Source: CAVVFX01 sp963747535
GTDB taxonomy: Bacteria > Acidobacteriota > Terriglobia > Bryobacterales > Bryobacteraceae
NCBI GenBank assembly: GCA_963747535.1
Contig: CAVVFX010000006.1
Span: 992,001 to 1,056,000, forward strand
Reading direction: 5' to 3'
DNA length: 64,000 bases
Of this stretch, positions 34,265 through 43,181 are shown piece by piece (the first letter of the stretch is position 1; each line of letters starts with the position of its first letter). Both the position numbers and the translations under genes were made by a program. The notes beneath the pieces were generated by a model. That model did no database searches. It was not told the DNA's origin and saw only the letters and a program-made list of their open reading frames with translations.

Positions 34265-35035
34265 TCAGTGTGACGATGTCGGAGGTTTTTTTTCGACAGG
34301 CTTGCGTCCGCCGCCGGAACGGCGCATGCGGCCCGTAGATACATTCCGATCGAGGAGTTGTTGGCGTCCGCGAGCGACAGTGTGCGGATCCAAGCCGAGA
34401 AAATCGGCCAGAACACTATCACCTCCGTGGCCCAGCTTGATGGACTCCAGTCCGGCGAACAAACGGCGCTGCTGCTCGTCGAGCAGGCTGTAGAAAAGCA
34501 GGATGGCTGCCTTCAGTTCGTCGGGAGATATCTGGAGAGCGGCGGGGTCGGTCAGCAGAGGAACCGACTGGGCGGTTTGCCTGGTGCGAAGTTGATCGCG
34601 CGATTGCCGGCCATCGGCGGCAGTGTAAAGGAATCGTCCGGCGACCTCGGAGCGTCGCAGGCGCTCGACGCGCACGAGATCGTGGAGGGGATCTTGGACT
34701 TCAGCATGGAGAACGTCGGCCAGTTCATCGGCGAACCAACCGCTCGGGGATTGGTTAACGAAGAACTCGATGGTGGAGACAAGGGTGCCATAACGGGAAA
34801 ACCAAACTGCATCATGGGACCACAGGCCGAGATCGTCGAAGCGTGCGGCTTCGCGGAGGGCATAGTAACGGCCGCGATGGGTATAGCTGGAAAGGTAATC
34901 CAGGAGCTTGAGCTTTCGAAAGACGGTGAGGTCGGCGGTGGTGCCGAGAGCGGTTTTGAGTTCGGGCAAAGTAGCGATTTTGTGGCGTAGGAGATGCTTG
35001 CGGAGAGCTTGGGGATCGAAGGAGAGAGGGCGCAT
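34265..35035 (-). CDS. ISAzo13-type transposase, N-terminal frame
   Basis: From the ATG at 35035 (MRPLSFDPQALRKHLLRHKI) this frame encodes about 256 residues. The first 180 residues include helix-turn-helix-like segments (LPELKTALGTTADLTVFRKL) not always present in the family. The last part has LLDEQQRRLFAGLESIKLGH and RMRRSGGGRKPVEKK, which belong to the normal N-terminal half of ISAzo13 transposases. It stops soon after the A8 slippery run. Readthrough by -1 slippage would make one protein of about 564 residues. The alternative is a one-base indel that killed the gene. Confidence 0.8.
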   Translation of the reverse strand: MRPLSFDPQALRKHLLRHKIATLPELKTALGTTADLTVFRKLKLLDYLSSYTHRGRYYALREAARFDDLGLWSHDAVWFSRYGTLVSTIEFFVNQSPSGWFADELADVLHAEVQDPLHDLVRVERLRRSEVAGRFLYTAADGRQSRDQLRTRQTAQSVPLLTDPAALQISPDELKAAILLFYSLLDEQQRRLFAGLESIKLGHGGDSVLADFLGLDPHTVARGRQQLLDRNVSTGRMRRSGGGRKPVEKKPPTSSH

Positions 35036-35039
35036 AATG

Positions 35040-35080
35040 TTATAGTTCCGACTGCCTAAGGCTTTCAATCGGAACTATAA
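35040..35080. repeat. Perfect 12-bp inverted repeat at transposase start
   Basis: TTATAGTTCCGA (35040-35051) and TCGGAACTATAA (35069-35080) are exact inverted copies with a 17-base spacer. The structure sits four bases from the transposase ATG, so it may limit translation from outside transcripts or be a transposase-binding site. Confidence 0.65.
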
Positions 35081-35288
35081 CACAATCGGCTGGAAATGCG
35101 TGGCGGCGGAGTGCGGTTGCAATTATTTCTGTTTTTACAGTGTTCGCAGGCAGTTTATGGATTCGCTGGTGAGGCGACTCAAAGCATCCAGTAATGAGCA
35201 CTTTCCGATTTGGAACGAGTAGTTAATGTTGCGCCAGCCCTAAGGCCACGGGAGTGCCCAACCCGGATTCTGGCCATCCATTGCTCCT

Positions 35289-35324
35289 ATCCGTGTGCAT
35301 TCTGTGTGATCGTGGCCCAATGTT
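35289..35324 (+). repeat. TTCATTCGTG-type leader repeat, copy 3
   Basis: ATCCGTGTGC, ATTCTGTGTG and ATCGTGGCCC are worn units followed by AATGTT. It lies 32 bases before the GTG start of the ABC ATPase gene. Its internal ATG (35320) is in frame with that gene and could be mistaken for the start. Confidence 0.6.
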
Positions 35325-35355
35325 GCAAGCCTTTGACCTTGCTAAACTCATACTA

Positions 35356-36036
35356 GTGGCCGAGCTCACAATTAGGGCTGAAGATCTCGCCAAGGTCTAC
35401 CGTTCGGGAGAAACGGAACTGGTGATCTTCCGCGGCCTGGAGCTTTCCGTGGAGGAAGGCGAAAGCCTCGCGCTGACCGGCGAATCGGGAGCAGGGAAGT
35501 CCACGCTGCTGCATCTGCTCGGCGCGCTCGATGCCCCATCCGGAGGCGCGGTGTACTACGGAAGTACTTGCGTTACCCATCTTGACGAGGGCGCCCTGGC
35601 CCATTTCCGCAATCGGACGATTGGCTTCGTCTGGCAGAGTCATCACCTGCTGCCTGAGTTTACTGCAGCCGAAAACGTTGCCATGCCACTGCTCGTGCGC
35701 GGTGAAACCCGTGCTACCGCCGCGGCCCGCGCCATGGAACTTCTGGCTGAGGTTGGACTGGAAGCGCGCGCCCACCACCGGGCCGGCGAACTCTCCGGCG
35801 GAGAACAGCAGCGTGTAGCCCTCGCTCGCGCCTTGGCCGGGAAGCCGTCGGTGCTTCTCGCCGACGAGCCAACCGGCAATCTCGATCCGCGGACCGGCGA
35901 TAAGATCTTTGGATTGTTGCAGGATCTGCACCAGGCGCACGGGTTGACCTCGGTGATCGTGACCCACAATCCCGCCTTTGCCGCCCGTTGCGACCGTGCG
36001 CTGCGGATCGAAGCCGGAGGCTTGGTGGCCGTATGA
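35356..36036 (+). CDS. LolD/MacB-type ABC transporter ATP-binding protein
   Basis: The 226-residue ATPase has Walker A GESGAGKST, Q-loop VWQSHHLLPEF, signature LSGGEQQRVALARAL, Walker B LLADEPTGNLD and the switch His in VTHN. This set matches the LolD/MacB/FtsE group that works with FtsX-type permeases in lipoprotein release or efflux. I place the start at GTG 35356 because upstream codons come from a dispersed repeat. No permease gene flanks it: clpC follows on the same strand after 159 bases. Its partner must be elsewhere. Confidence 0.88.
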   Translation: MAELTIRAEDLAKVYRSGETELVIFRGLELSVEEGESLALTGESGAGKSTLLHLLGALDAPSGGAVYYGSTCVTHLDEGALAHFRNRTIGFVWQSHHLLPEFTAAENVAMPLLVRGETRATAAARAMELLAEVGLEARAHHRAGELSGGEQQRVALARALAGKPSVLLADEPTGNLDPRTGDKIFGLLQDLHQAHGLTSVIVTHNPAFAARCDRALRIEAGGLVAV

Positions 36037-36195
36037 GAACGATACCCAACACTGGTTGGCACGCAGCGTGCGCGTCTGGACCCTACGCCAATCAAGCACC
36101 TTTGCAACCGAAACACGTTCGTGAGTATCTTATTGTAATAGAGAGAAGTTTTTCATCCGATCCTTTGCGCCATTCGGTCAGGGAGCATCAGTTAT

Positions 36196-38688
36196 ATGTT
36201 TGAGCGTTATACAGAAAAAGCCAGGCGGGTCATCTTTTTCGCACGGTATGAGGCCAGCCAGTTCGGCAGTCCTTATATCGAGACCGAGCATTTGCTGCTC
36301 GGCCTCTTGCGCGAGGACAAGACCCTGGCGAATCGTTTCCTCCGCTCGCACGCGGCGGTCGATTCGATTCGCAAGCAGATCGAGGGTCACACCACGGTCC
36401 GCGAGAAAGTGTCGACTTCGGTCGATCTGCCGCTGAGTCACGAGTGCAAGCGCGTCCTGGCGTATGGCGCCGAGGAAGCCGAGCGTCTCGGACACAAGCA
36501 CATCGGCACCGAGCACCTGCTGCTCGGCTTGCTGAAGGAGGAGAAGTGTTTCGCCGCCGAGATACTTCACGAACGCGGTTTGCGGCTATCCACCATACGC
36601 GAGGAACTGCAGCGGTCGCAGTCTGAAAAGGTGGCATCAAACCGTCCCAAGGAAAGTTCGCTGCTCTCCGAGTTCAGCCGCGATCTGACGCAGGCTGCGA
36701 TGGACAACACTCTCGATCCGCTTATCGGGCGCGATTACGAACTGGAGCGCGTGGTCCAGATCCTGTGCCGCCGCACCAAGAACAATCCCGTCCTGATTGG
36801 CGAACCGGGGGTTGGCAAGACGGCTATAGTCGAAGGCCTGGCCCAGCGCATCGCCGAGGGCGACGTCCCGTCGTTCCTCGCCGAAAAGCGGATCCTCGCC
36901 CTGGATCTCTCGCTGATCGTGGCCGGCACCAAGTATCGGGGCCAGTTTGAAGAGCGCCTTAAGACCATCATGAAGGAGTTGATGGAGAACCAGAACGCCA
37001 TCATCTTCATTGATGAGCTGCACACCCTGGTCGGCGCTGGTTCGGCTGAAGGTTCGCTCGACGCCGCCAATATCCTGAAGCCCGCGTTGTCGCGTGGGGA
37101 AATCCAGTGCATCGGCGCGACCACCCCGGCCGAGTTCCGCAAGTCCATCGAAAAGGATCGCTCGCTCGAGCGCCGCTTCCAGGCTGTCAAGGTTCCGCCT
37201 CCCAACGAGGCCGACGCGGTGAAGATTCTCTTCGGCATCAAGGACCGGTACGAGAAGTTCCACGCCGTGGGGTACACCGATGAAGCCATCGAGTCGGCCG
37301 TCTTCACCTCCAGCCGCTATATTCCCGATCGCTTCCTGCCCGACAAGGCCATCGATTTGATCGATGAAGCCGGCGCGCGTGTCAAACTCCGCCAGACCAC
37401 GCTGCCCAGCGATCTGGCCGACATTCAGAAGCGCATCAAGTTCATCGTTCACCGTATGGAGAACGCCATCGCGAACCACGAGTTCGAGAAGGCTCGTTTC
37501 TATTCGGATGAAGAGCGCAAAGAGCGCGAGAACATGCGCCTGCTCCGCGAGAAATATAATCTGGACGATTCATCTACGGGCATCGTCACCAAGGACGATA
37601 TCGAAGACGTGGTGGCGCGCTGGACCGGCGTGCCTATGACCTCGATTAAGGAAGAGGAAATCGCCAAACTCCTGCGGATCGAGGAAGAGCTGCACAAGCG
37701 CATCATCAGCCAGGAGAAAGCCATTTCAGTGCTGGCCCGTGCGATCCGCCGTTCGCGTGCCGGTTTGAAGGCGAGTGCCCGCCCGGCCGGATCTTTCCTG
37801 TTCCTGGGTCCTACCGGCGTCGGCAAGACCGAAGTTGCACGCGCGCTCGCTTCGTTCCTTTTCGGCAGCGAGAAGAGCCTGATCCGCTTCGATATGTCCG
37901 AATTCATGGAGAAGCATTCGGTCTCCAAGCTCATCGGCTCGCCTCCCGGATATGTCGGATACGAAGAGGGTGGCCAGTTGACCGAGCGTGTGAAGCGCTC
38001 GCCGTACTCCATCATCCTGCTCGACGAAATCGAGAAGGCGCATCCGGATATCTACAACATCCTGCTGCAGGTGTTTGAGGACGGCCAGTTGACGGACGGT
38101 CTCGGCAATACGGTCGACTTCAAAAACACGATCATCATCATGACTTCCAACCTGGGTGCGCGTTTCCTCGAAAAGCGCGGCCACCTGGGCTTCTCGGCTC
38201 CGGCGACCGAAGGCGTACCCGGCAAGATCGAGGACATGGTGCGCAGTGAGGTCAAGCGGGCGTTCAATCCTGAATTCCTGAACCGCCTCGACGATGTGAT
38301 CCTGTTCACTTCGCTCAGCGATGACGATTTAATCAAGATCATTGGCCTGCTGGTTGAACAGATCAATTTGAACCTGGTAGCCAAGCAGCTCCGGATTCAC
38401 CTGGACGCGAGTGCGGCCCGCTACATCCTGGAAAAGACCTGCGCCGACAGAAGCTACGGCGCCCGACCTCTCCGGCGCGCGTTGCAGAAGTACATTGAAG
38501 ATCCGCTCTCTGAAGCGCTGATCCAAGGCAACCTGCCGCGGCCTGCGGAACTTGAAGTTTACCTCGGCGACACTGGCATCTACTATCGCCAGGTGAACGT
38601 TCCCGCGCCAGAGGCAGTGACTGCTAACGGCGAAACCGAAGCTACCCCGGCAGCTCCACTGCCCGGCGTTCAACTGTACACGTTCTAA
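36196..38688 (+). CDS. clpC: ClpC-type AAA+ unfoldase
   Basis: ClpC unfolds substrates for ClpP and acts in protein quality control. The 830-residue protein has two Clp-N repeats (1-75 starting MFERYTEKARRVIFFARYEA, and 80-145 with KHIGTEHLLLGLLKEEKC). AAA module 1 has Walker A GEPGVGKT (202-209), and a UVR-like middle segment follows (from about 410, with ENAIANHEFEKARFYSDEER). AAA module 2 has Walker A GPTGVGKT (538-545) and Walker B ILLDEIEKAH. The C-terminal D2 domain has SYGARPLRRALQKYIEDPLS. The UVR region separates it from ClpA and ClpB. No ctsR or mcsA/B genes are adjacent. Its 3' end faces a double repeat. Confidence 0.93.
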   Translation: MFERYTEKARRVIFFARYEASQFGSPYIETEHLLLGLLREDKTLANRFLRSHAAVDSIRKQIEGHTTVREKVSTSVDLPLSHECKRVLAYGAEEAERLGHKHIGTEHLLLGLLKEEKCFAAEILHERGLRLSTIREELQRSQSEKVASNRPKESSLLSEFSRDLTQAAMDNTLDPLIGRDYELERVVQILCRRTKNNPVLIGEPGVGKTAIVEGLAQRIAEGDVPSFLAEKRILALDLSLIVAGTKYRGQFEERLKTIMKELMENQNAIIFIDELHTLVGAGSAEGSLDAANILKPALSRGEIQCIGATTPAEFRKSIEKDRSLERRFQAVKVPPPNEADAVKILFGIKDRYEKFHAVGYTDEAIESAVFTSSRYIPDRFLPDKAIDLIDEAGARVKLRQTTLPSDLADIQKRIKFIVHRMENAIANHEFEKARFYSDEERKERENMRLLREKYNLDDSSTGIVTKDDIEDVVARWTGVPMTSIKEEEIAKLLRIEEELHKRIISQEKAISVLARAIRRSRAGLKASARPAGSFLFLGPTGVGKTEVARALASFLFGSEKSLIRFDMSEFMEKHSVSKLIGSPPGYVGYEEGGQLTERVKRSPYSIILLDEIEKAHPDIYNILLQVFEDGQLTDGLGNTVDFKNTIIIMTSNLGARFLEKRGHLGFSAPATEGVPGKIEDMVRSEVKRAFNPEFLNRLDDVILFTSLSDDDLIKIIGLLVEQINLNLVAKQLRIHLDASAARYILEKTCADRSYGARPLRRALQKYIEDPLSEALIQGNLPRPAELEVYLGDTGIYYRQVNVPAPEAVTANGETEATPAAPLPGVQLYTF

Positions 38689-38707
38689 CGCGCCTCGGCA
38701 GACTATA

Positions 38708-38737
38708 CGGCAGACCATCGTCCTGGGTGGTCTGCCG
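38708..38737 (-). repeat. Dispersed palindromic repeat, copy D1
   Basis: CGGCAGACCA (38708-38717) and TGGTCTGCCG (38728-38737) are perfect ten-base arms with a ten-base loop. It starts 20 bases after the clpC stop and could act as a terminator stem, though no T-run follows. Confidence 0.75.
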
Positions 38738-38756
38738 AGCGGTGCAGCAGACGGAA

Positions 38757-38801
38757 GGCCGCTACGCGGCCGGGCAGACCACAAAAGACGATGGTCCACC
38801 C
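38757..38801 (+). repeat. Dispersed two-hairpin palindromic repeat, copy D2
   Basis: GGCCGC-TAC-GCGGCC is followed directly by GGGCAGACCA (38772-38781) and TGGTCCACCC (38792-38801, one mismatched pair). It is in the opposite orientation to D1, so the two copies form a larger inverted pair between clpC and the PaiB-like gene. Confidence 0.75.
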
Positions 38802-38843
38802 TACGGTAGCCGGACGCGCAGCAGCCGGGTCAGAGACTTCACG

Positions 38844-39443
38844 TTAGGCGCGATCATCCATCGCGCGCATCAACCCCGCCACAGTGCCCCGTCGATCCGC
38901 GGGGGGGCGATTCTGGCCCATCTTCCACTTCCCTTCAAGGCGTTCAATCCTGATCTCGATCCCTACAATCGCTTTGAGCAGCCCGTCCACATAGTCTGAG
39001 GGAGCATCGCCCACCTGCCACGGTTCCTCAAACTCCGCCTCGTGGGTTGAGGTCAACCGGGTCACCAGGTCACGCAGCCATTCCGCATCCTCGTGGATTT
39101 CCAGGCGGCCATAAGCATGCACCGCAGCATAATTCCAGGTCGGAACCACTCGCCCATGTTCCTGCTTCGACGGATACCAGGAAGGAGAAATATAATGCTC
39201 CGGTCCGCTAAAAATAGCCAGCGCGGGAATCTCAGGAGAGAACTCGCGCCACACCGGATTCGCTCGCGCCACGTGCCCCAGCAAAGTGCCGGACGGCAAC
39301 GGCTCCGGGTCCACCAGCATAGGAATATGGTTGGCGGTGATCCCCTCGGCGCTCACGGTCACTAGCGTCGCGAGCGGGTGGGCCTGCATCAACGCATGCA
39401 TAACCGCGACGGATTCTTCCCGAAATAGCGGAGGGAGGTACAT
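38844..39443 (-). CDS. PaiB-family FMN-binding protein
   Basis: The 199-residue protein matches the PaiB family throughout: MYLPPLFREESVAVMHALMQ, PLATLVTVSAEGITANHIPM, HVARANPVW, FSGPEHYISPSWYPSKQEHG, VPTWNYAAVHAYGRLEIH, and the C-terminal IVGIEIRIERLEGKWKMGQN. PaiB-like proteins have a flavin split-barrel and are linked to negative regulation of sporulation and protease genes in Bacillus, but the biochemical role is unclear. The second of two adjacent start codons (ATG 39443) is used. The gene is monocistronic and convergent with clpC. Confidence 0.92.
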   Translation of the reverse strand: MYLPPLFREESVAVMHALMQAHPLATLVTVSAEGITANHIPMLVDPEPLPSGTLLGHVARANPVWREFSPEIPALAIFSGPEHYISPSWYPSKQEHGRVVPTWNYAAVHAYGRLEIHEDAEWLRDLVTRLTSTHEAEFEEPWQVGDAPSDYVDGLLKAIVGIEIRIERLEGKWKMGQNRPPADRRGTVAGLMRAMDDRA

Positions 39444-39465
39444 CACCTCATCATATTAAAGTCGG

Positions 39466-40692
39466 TCACGCTGGGAGAAAAACGATAATGGACGGGGTTC
39501 CTACAGGAGTGTACTGACCCGTGAAGTTGAGTGTACCGGTCTGCCTGTTTACGCGAAAGGTTGTGATGGCATCACCGCGCTGATTGCATGAGAAAAGGAA
39601 ATTCCCCGTCGGATCGATGTCGAAGCTCCGCGGATAATCGCCTCTTGTCCATTCCTCGCCGGCCAGCGTCAGCGTGCCCGATGGACCCACCGAAAAGAAC
39701 GCGATACTGTCGTGCAGACGGTTGGCGGCATAAACGAATCTGCCATCGGCTGAGACTATGACTTCCGAACTAAAGTCCGTGCCCGCGAAACCGTGCGGCA
39801 GCGTCGATAGGGTCTGCTTAGGGCTCAGATGCCCGGTCGCGGCATCGTAATCGAACACCATCATGGTCGATGCCTCTTCCTGCAGCAAATACAACCAACG
39901 GCCGTTGGGATGAAAGGCGAAATGACGCGGGCCGTCCCCCGGTGGCACGGAGACCGTGGGAGGCGCGTTGGCGATCAGCTTGCCATTTTGAGCGTCAAAT
40001 TTGTAGAGGAAGACGCGGTCGAGGCCCAGGTCGGTGGCCAGCACGAACTTACCCGAAGGATCGGCTTGGATCATGTGCGCATGAGGCCGGTCGTGCCCGC
40101 TGATCGCAAAACTGCCGGGCGGAGCGCTGGCAGGCTGTGTCGGGCCGACCGTTCCCTGATGATGTTGAACGTCAGTCGAGGCCCCAAGCGAACCGTCCGC
40201 CAGGATCGGAAGCACTGCTACCGTGCCTCCGAAGTAATTCGCCACCAGCACATGTTTTCCGGCAGGATGAACGCTTAAGTGAGCCGGACCCGCACCTTCC
40301 GAACTAACGGTATTGAGTAACTTGAGCTGTCCGCTTGAGCGATTGACCGAGTAGGCACTCACCGAGCCCGAGGTAGTTCCCTGGTAATTGGAGATCTCAT
40401 TGGCCGAATAGAGATGGGTCGCGTTGCGACCCAAGGCGAGGCAGGACGGATTGGAGTCGTTTGGAAACAGGTCACGTTGAGTTAGAGTCCCCGTGGCGGG
40501 ATCCATTTGGAACAGGTAAATGCCCTTGTCCCGCCCCTTACTCCCTTCCGGCCCTTGCGGTGAGCTATAAGTGCCCACATACGCCAGGATGGAACTGCTC
40601 GCCGCCGTCATAGTCGACATACTCCCAATGGCTGTTCCTCCGATCAACGAAGCACTACTCTGGAGGAATCCGCGCCGGGTCAACGACATCAT
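39466..40692 (-). CDS. Tat-exported lactonase-family beta-propeller protein
   Basis: The N-terminus MMSLTRRGFLQSSASLIGG is a twin-arginine signal (SLTRRGFLQ), so export by the TatBC system at 5.9-7.7 kb is expected. The mature protein is a seven-bladed propeller of the 6-phosphogluconolactonase (YkgB/Pgl) family, with repeats such as GAGPAHLSVHPAGKHVLVAN, DRPHAHMIQADPSGKFVLAT and GDGPRHFAFHPNGRWLYLLQ. Family members open sugar lactones, but periplasmic location means the natural substrate is not cytosolic phosphogluconolactone. It heads a minus-strand group of sugar genes. Confidence 0.88.
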   Translation of the reverse strand: MMSLTRRGFLQSSASLIGGTAIGSMSTMTAASSSILAYVGTYSSPQGPEGSKGRDKGIYLFQMDPATGTLTQRDLFPNDSNPSCLALGRNATHLYSANEISNYQGTTSGSVSAYSVNRSSGQLKLLNTVSSEGAGPAHLSVHPAGKHVLVANYFGGTVAVLPILADGSLGASTDVQHHQGTVGPTQPASAPPGSFAISGHDRPHAHMIQADPSGKFVLATDLGLDRVFLYKFDAQNGKLIANAPPTVSVPPGDGPRHFAFHPNGRWLYLLQEEASTMMVFDYDAATGHLSPKQTLSTLPHGFAGTDFSSEVIVSADGRFVYAANRLHDSIAFFSVGPSGTLTLAGEEWTRGDYPRSFDIDPTGNFLFSCNQRGDAITTFRVNRQTGTLNFTGQYTPVGTPSIIVFLPA

Positions 40693-40704
40693 CCGGATAT
40701 CCTA

Positions 40705-41796
40705 TCAACTTTGTACTTCAGAATTGACAGACTGAATCAGCGCTTTGATGTAGCCGTACCCGAAGGCATAAGATTGCAGGCTTCCAGGATCGCCTGGATG
40801 CTTCGGCATATGATCCGGCAGAATCGAAGCGGAACACTGGACATCGCGGAGGACTCGCATCACCTGAAAGAAGTCCATTTCTCCTTCGTCGGGGTAGACC
40901 TCCTGAAAATCGCCGTAACCGCCGCGGATATTGCGCATATGCACCTGGTAAATCTTGCCTCGTTCTCCCAGGTACCGGGCGATGGGCAGCACGTCCACCT
41001 TGGGATTCTTCAAACCCTCGGCGGTAGTGCCCAGGCAAAGTTGAAAGCCATTGTACGGGCTATCGACGACCGCTTCATAACGCTTGAACGCCGCGAAGAT
41101 CGAGGGTGAATCCCAATTCTCCGCCCCCTGGTAGCCAAACGGCAAGCCCGGCGGGTCATAAGGATGACACGCCATCTTCACGTCGTGTTGTTTGGCTACG
41201 GGGATCACTTTCTGCAAGAAATGAGTGATTCGTTCCCAATACTCTTCGGAGCTGACGTGGCCTGAGTTACCTACTGGAAGGTCTTTCCAGTTATCTTCCA
41301 ATTTGAACCCGGCGTAAGTGACGTTGCCGCGTCCTTTGGTCTGTCGATTGCGCCGGATGGGGATCACGGTCCAGTGATACGTGATGAGCTTGACCCCGAC
41401 CTGAGATGCTTTCTGAATATTTCCGATAATGTTATCGAGTTCCCGTTCGCGTTCCGCACCCGGGCGCAGGGTGATATATTCGGGGTCCATGCGGATGCCT
41501 TCGAAGACGACGCCGTACTTATCGCAGTTATCCCGCATCCGCTTCAGTTCGTCGAGATCCCAGCCGGTGTTGTCAGCAGGTTTTTTGAGCTGAGCGGTAA
41601 GATGCCTGACTCCGTAGCGCAGGCTGTACTCCAGGTTCTGGTTGGAAGTAATGCCGGAACCCGCCACGCAATGATAATCGCCGCCGACGCGCATCAGCGT
41701 GTTCTTTCGGGGCGTGGTCGACGGCTCTGCCGCGGCGAGGCCAGTACCGATGGCGCCGCTCACCAGTCCTTTGCCAAAATCTCTACGTTTGATCAT
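40705..41796 (-). CDS. Tat-targeted mannonate-dehydratase-like TIM-barrel protein
   Basis: From the ATG at 41796 (MIKRRDFGKGLVSGAIGTGL) a twin-arginine signal precedes a TIM barrel. Segments with KRMRDNCDKYGVVFEGIR, VAKQHDVKMACHPYDPPGLP and VVDSPYNGFQLCLGTTAEGL resemble D-mannonate dehydratase (UxuA), which loses water from mannonate in glucuronate breakdown. The HPYDPPG motif matches the metal-site His region. Related sugar isomerase/epimerase families are possible too. It sits 12 bases upstream of the lactonase gene (40692) and about 75 bases downstream of the Gfo/Idh gene, so the three probably form a transcript. Confidence 0.75.
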   Translation of the reverse strand: MIKRRDFGKGLVSGAIGTGLAAAEPSTTPRKNTLMRVGGDYHCVAGSGITSNQNLEYSLRYGVRHLTAQLKKPADNTGWDLDELKRMRDNCDKYGVVFEGIRMDPEYITLRPGAERERELDNIIGNIQKASQVGVKLITYHWTVIPIRRNRQTKGRGNVTYAGFKLEDNWKDLPVGNSGHVSSEEYWERITHFLQKVIPVAKQHDVKMACHPYDPPGLPFGYQGAENWDSPSIFAAFKRYEAVVDSPYNGFQLCLGTTAEGLKNPKVDVLPIARYLGERGKIYQVHMRNIRGGYGDFQEVYPDEGEMDFFQVMRVLRDVQCSASILPDHMPKHPGDPGSLQSYAFGYGYIKALIQSVNSEVQS

Positions 41797-41870
41797 ATTT
41801 CGATTACCATAACAAAAAGCCACAGTGGGCGTTGACCCTCTGTGGCCTTGGTTTATCTCCAACGATTGAC

Positions 41871-43181
41871 TTACACCTTTTCGGGCACGATGAATGGTGC
41901 ACGATAGTTCCGCGTCATCATCCGGGTAGCTTCCGCGTCATCCGTAATCGACATGGTATCCGGGTCGAAGTGAACCGTGCGGCCCAGACGGTACGAAATA
42001 TTGGCGAGGTGCACCAGCACGGTGGACGCTGCCCCCTCTTCGATCTCCGCATTGAGGCTGTTGCGATCGCGCGACTGCACGGCAGAGATAAAGTTGGCGA
42101 AATGGTCGCCGCCCTTCTTATTCGCGGACCCGGGCGTCTGTTCCTTACCCATCCACGTTTTGTATTCCGTATAGCCGCTGATGGCCATATAGCCCTTGGA
42201 GCCATAGAATTCGTTGCCTATGGTATTGGGATCCTTCTTGTTGCCGCCGTCGCCGATGCCGGCTTCGTGGTTCGACATCCAGTGCCGCACCTCGAACTCC
42301 AGCATGCGGCGCTTACCGCCGTCGTTGAATTCGAAGGCGCAGTTCAGCGTGTTGGGCGTTTCCTGATCGTCGTCGAACATGAAATGGCCGCCGATGGCAC
42401 TGGCCTTGACTGGGAACTTGACTCCCAGACCCCAGCGCGCGATGTCGACCTCGTGGATGCCCTGATTGCCCAGGTCGCCATTGCCGTAGTCCCAGAACCA
42501 GTGCCAGTTGTAGTGGAACCGGTTGCGTGTGAACGCATGTAGCGGCGCGGGACCGAGCCACAGGTCGTAGTGTACTCCGGCGGGTACCGGCTCGACCGGC
42601 GTACGATTGATGGTATCGCGCCACTTGAAGCACAGGCCGCGAGCCATATATACATCGCCGAGCTCGCCCTCACGCATCTTCTGGACGGCTTCCTTAAGCG
42701 CTACAGAGGACCGGCTCTGGCTGCCCTGCTGGACCATACGGTTGTATTTGCGTGCCGCCGCTACGATCTGTTTCGCTTCGAAAATATTGTGGGAGCAGGG
42801 CTTTTCGACGTACACGTCTTTGCCTGCCTGGCACGCCCAGATGGTCTGCAGCGTGTGGGAGTGATTGGGAGTCGCGATGGAAATCGCGTCGATTTCCTTG
42901 TTCTCCAGGAGTTTGCGGATGTCGACGTAAGTCTGAGGCTTCTTTTTGCCGGTCTTTTCGAGGCCGGAGGCTCGCTCATTGAGGACCGATTCATCAATGT
43001 CGCACATCGCGACAATTTCGACGTTGGGAAGGTTGCTGTATCCACGGATGTGGTCTTTGCCACGTCCGCGAAGTCCGACGCAGGCGATGCGGACCGTGTC
43101 GCTGGGGGCGGCTTTCAGACGTTTGCCGGCAATGGCTGCAGCGGCCGCGGCTGCTGAGGTGAGGAAATATCGTCTTTCCAT
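41871..43181 (-). CDS. Tat-targeted Gfo/Idh/MocA-family oxidoreductase
   Basis: The 436-residue protein begins MERRYFLTSAAAAAAAIAGK, a short signal with twin Arg, then a Rossmann domain (RIACVGLRGRGKDHIRGYSN). The catalytic EKP triplet is in DVYVEKPCSHNIFEAKQIV, and the conserved GDLGNQGIHEVDIARWGLGV carries the second active-site His. Such exported Gfo/Idh proteins hold their NAD(P) tightly and act on sugars or glycosides in the periplasm. It is the first gene of the minus-strand trio with the barrel and lactonase. Substrate not predictable. Confidence 0.9.
   Translation of the reverse strand: MERRYFLTSAAAAAAAIAGKRLKAAPSDTVRIACVGLRGRGKDHIRGYSNLPNVEIVAMCDIDESVLNERASGLEKTGKKKPQTYVDIRKLLENKEIDAISIATPNHSHTLQTIWACQAGKDVYVEKPCSHNIFEAKQIVAAARKYNRMVQQGSQSRSSVALKEAVQKMREGELGDVYMARGLCFKWRDTINRTPVEPVPAGVHYDLWLGPAPLHAFTRNRFHYNWHWFWDYGNGDLGNQGIHEVDIARWGLGVKFPVKASAIGGHFMFDDDQETPNTLNCAFEFNDGGKRRMLEFEVRHWMSNHEAGIGDGGNKKDPNTIGNEFYGSKGYMAISGYTEYKTWMGKEQTPGSANKKGGDHFANFISAVQSRDRNSLNAEIEEGAASTVLVHLANISYRLGRTVHFDPDTMSITDDAEATRMMTRNYRAPFIVPEKV

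Larger units (their letters stand above)
33339..35080 (-). mobile_element. ISAzo13-type insertion sequence with split transposase
   Basis: The two transposase frames (35035-34265 and 34256-33339) together give the full ISAzo13-like layout, and a perfect 12-base inverted repeat (35040-35051 and 35069-35080) lies just upstream of the start. I could not identify terminal inverted repeats or target duplications with confidence, so the boundaries given are those of the coding part plus that stem-loop. The element neighbours the MITE-like unit at 33099. Confidence 0.8.

Noticed and set aside
34358..34990. 210-codon plus frame inside the insertion sequence
   Set aside because: Antisense of the transposase N-terminal frame, which has clear ISAzo13 motifs.
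33339..35080. Possible toxin-antitoxin or defence island around the insertion sequence
   Set aside because: Both frames are explained by one transposase, and neighbours are housekeeping-type genes.
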